A DNA stretch of 64,000 nt from Paratinospora sagittata. Its lineage: Eukaryota > Streptophyta > Magnoliopsida > Ranunculales > Menispermaceae. A program made the translations under genes and the position numbers. Within the stretch, counting starts at the first letter, position 1. Every line of letters starts with the position of its first letter. Below the pieces are notes generated by a model. It did not search any database and had not been told where the DNA came from. It worked only from the letters and a program-made list of their open reading frames with translations. Below are positions 63,561 to 64,000 of this stretch, one piece after another. The stretch is taken from NCBI GenBank assembly GCA_035771175.1, contig JAYMFD010003403.1, positions 1 through 64,000 of the forward strand. Reading direction: 5' to 3'.

Positions 63561-63939
63561 GAGTAAGCGTATGAATGCATAAGATTGCGATAGAACGTTC
63601 GATCAGGATATTTACCGAGGCAAATCTTAGATTTCTTATGACTCGTATGGCTTTTCAATAAAACATATATGTATGTTCACAAAGACCACAACAAAATCAT
63701 TTTTAAATACTTGCAAAGGTTTGTACTTATTATATAAACATTCTAACCTTGTTTTTTTTACACCATGGCCAAACATACGAGTTATATAAGATTCTTTGAT
63801 TCCTCAACAACACCCTTACACTATACTTAGAAAAATAGGTGATTTTACTATTGCAGTACTCTCGAAATTGTTGCTGAGCATATTCTAACATTATACTTGG
63901 CTACAGTTCCTAAATCTTGGTTTTCCTTTTCTCTTTGCC

Positions 63940-63941
63940 AG
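63940..63941 (+). other. Candidate 3' splice acceptor before the second ORF
   Basis: AG at the end of a T/C-rich run (TTTTCTCTTTGCCAG), 7 bases before an ATG: the same arrangement as upstream of ORF1. No donor was identified. Confidence 0.35.
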
Positions 63942-63948
63942 TGAGACA

Positions 63949-64000
63949 ATGCAAATCAGGAAGAGAGGAAGGCCACGTGCTGTTCGTCCAGCAGTGGAGG
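63949..64000 (+). CDS. Possible start of gag (partial, runs off the window)
   Basis: Seventeen codons are visible from the ATG at 63949, reading MQIRKRGRPRAVRPAVE. The RKRGRPR core resembles an AT-hook, and basic RGRPR-like openings occur in gag proteins of plant Ty3/gypsy elements. The position fits gag: after ORF1, same strand, just past a splice-acceptor-like site. Another frame is also open across these 52 bases, so the call is weak. Confidence 0.35.
   Translation, partial: MQIRKRGRPRAVRPAVE

Larger units (their letters stand above)
63189..63948 (+). other. Non-coding spacer between ORF1 and the possible gag start
   Basis: No frame of useful length on either strand. It contains three degenerate GGTATGGGA repeats and AT-rich sequence, and ends with the pyrimidine-rich TTTTCCTTTTCTCTTTGCCAG. 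Confidence 0.6.
60214..64000 (+). mobile_element. 5' part of a plant LTR retrotransposon (partial, continues past the window)
   Basis: The order is TG-starting GC-rich terminus, CA terminus, primer-binding site complementary to initiator Met-tRNA, AT-rich leader, transposon-protein ORF, and a possible gag start, all reading rightwards. This is the expected 5' half of an LTR retrotransposon. An initiator-Met primer is usual for plant Ty1/copia elements and Ty3/gypsy chromoviruses. No reverse transcriptase, integrase or second LTR is in view, so the lineage is undetermined. The five bases before the LTR are ATTAA, a candidate target-site duplication whose partner would lie outside the window. 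Confidence 0.75.

Overview
The window is plant nuclear DNA, most likely from a flowering plant. About 94% of it is one very homogeneous satellite array (1 to about 60,213). The remainder (about 60,214 to 64,000) reads as the 5' part of a plant LTR retrotransposon. No host gene, rRNA, tRNA or CRISPR array is visible. The plant assignment rests on the initiator-Met-tRNA primer site typical of plant retroelements, a plant-specific transposon-protein domain, plant-style splice acceptors and the long AT-rich satellite. The species cannot be told from the sequence.

Satellite array, 1-60,213. A unit of about 2,356 bp repeats head to tail, all in one orientation: 25 complete copies (2,349-2,360 bp each) and a 26th cut off at 60,213. 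Each unit is itself built of 20 diverged subunits that strictly alternate between a longer type B (about 115-127 bp) and a shorter type A (about 102-127 bp). The hierarchy is therefore subunit (~116 bp), B-A dimer (~232 bp), ten-dimer unit (~2,356 bp), array. Shared variants show still larger structure. Units 2-5 and 8-11 have the same order of unit types (a-a-b-c), with an extra b-c pair at units 6-7. In the right half, neighbouring units often share private variants (12/13, 14/15, 19/20, 21/22, 23/24). Nothing in the array looks coding; its many 65-124 codon frames recur only because the repeat recurs.

Array edge, about 58,906-60,213. The last unit diverges progressively. It lacks a 37-bp internal duplication present in all 25 other units, and it ends in two consecutive A-type subunits found nowhere else, breaking the B-A alternation. 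The satellite stops mid-subunit at a TGTCA terminus.

Retrotransposon, 60,214-64,000 and beyond. A likely 5' LTR (TGTCA...TGACA, about 624 bp) is followed by a primer-binding site matching initiator Met-tRNA, an AT-rich leader with microsatellites, an ORF of 333 codons with a putative plant transposon-protein domain, and an out-of-frame Pro/Gln-rich and coiled-coil continuation. A non-coding spacer with three degenerate repeats follows, and the last 52 bases may open a second ORF starting with an AT-hook-like basic motif, possibly gag. If the element inserted into the array, satellite sequence should resume beyond its 3' LTR, outside this window.
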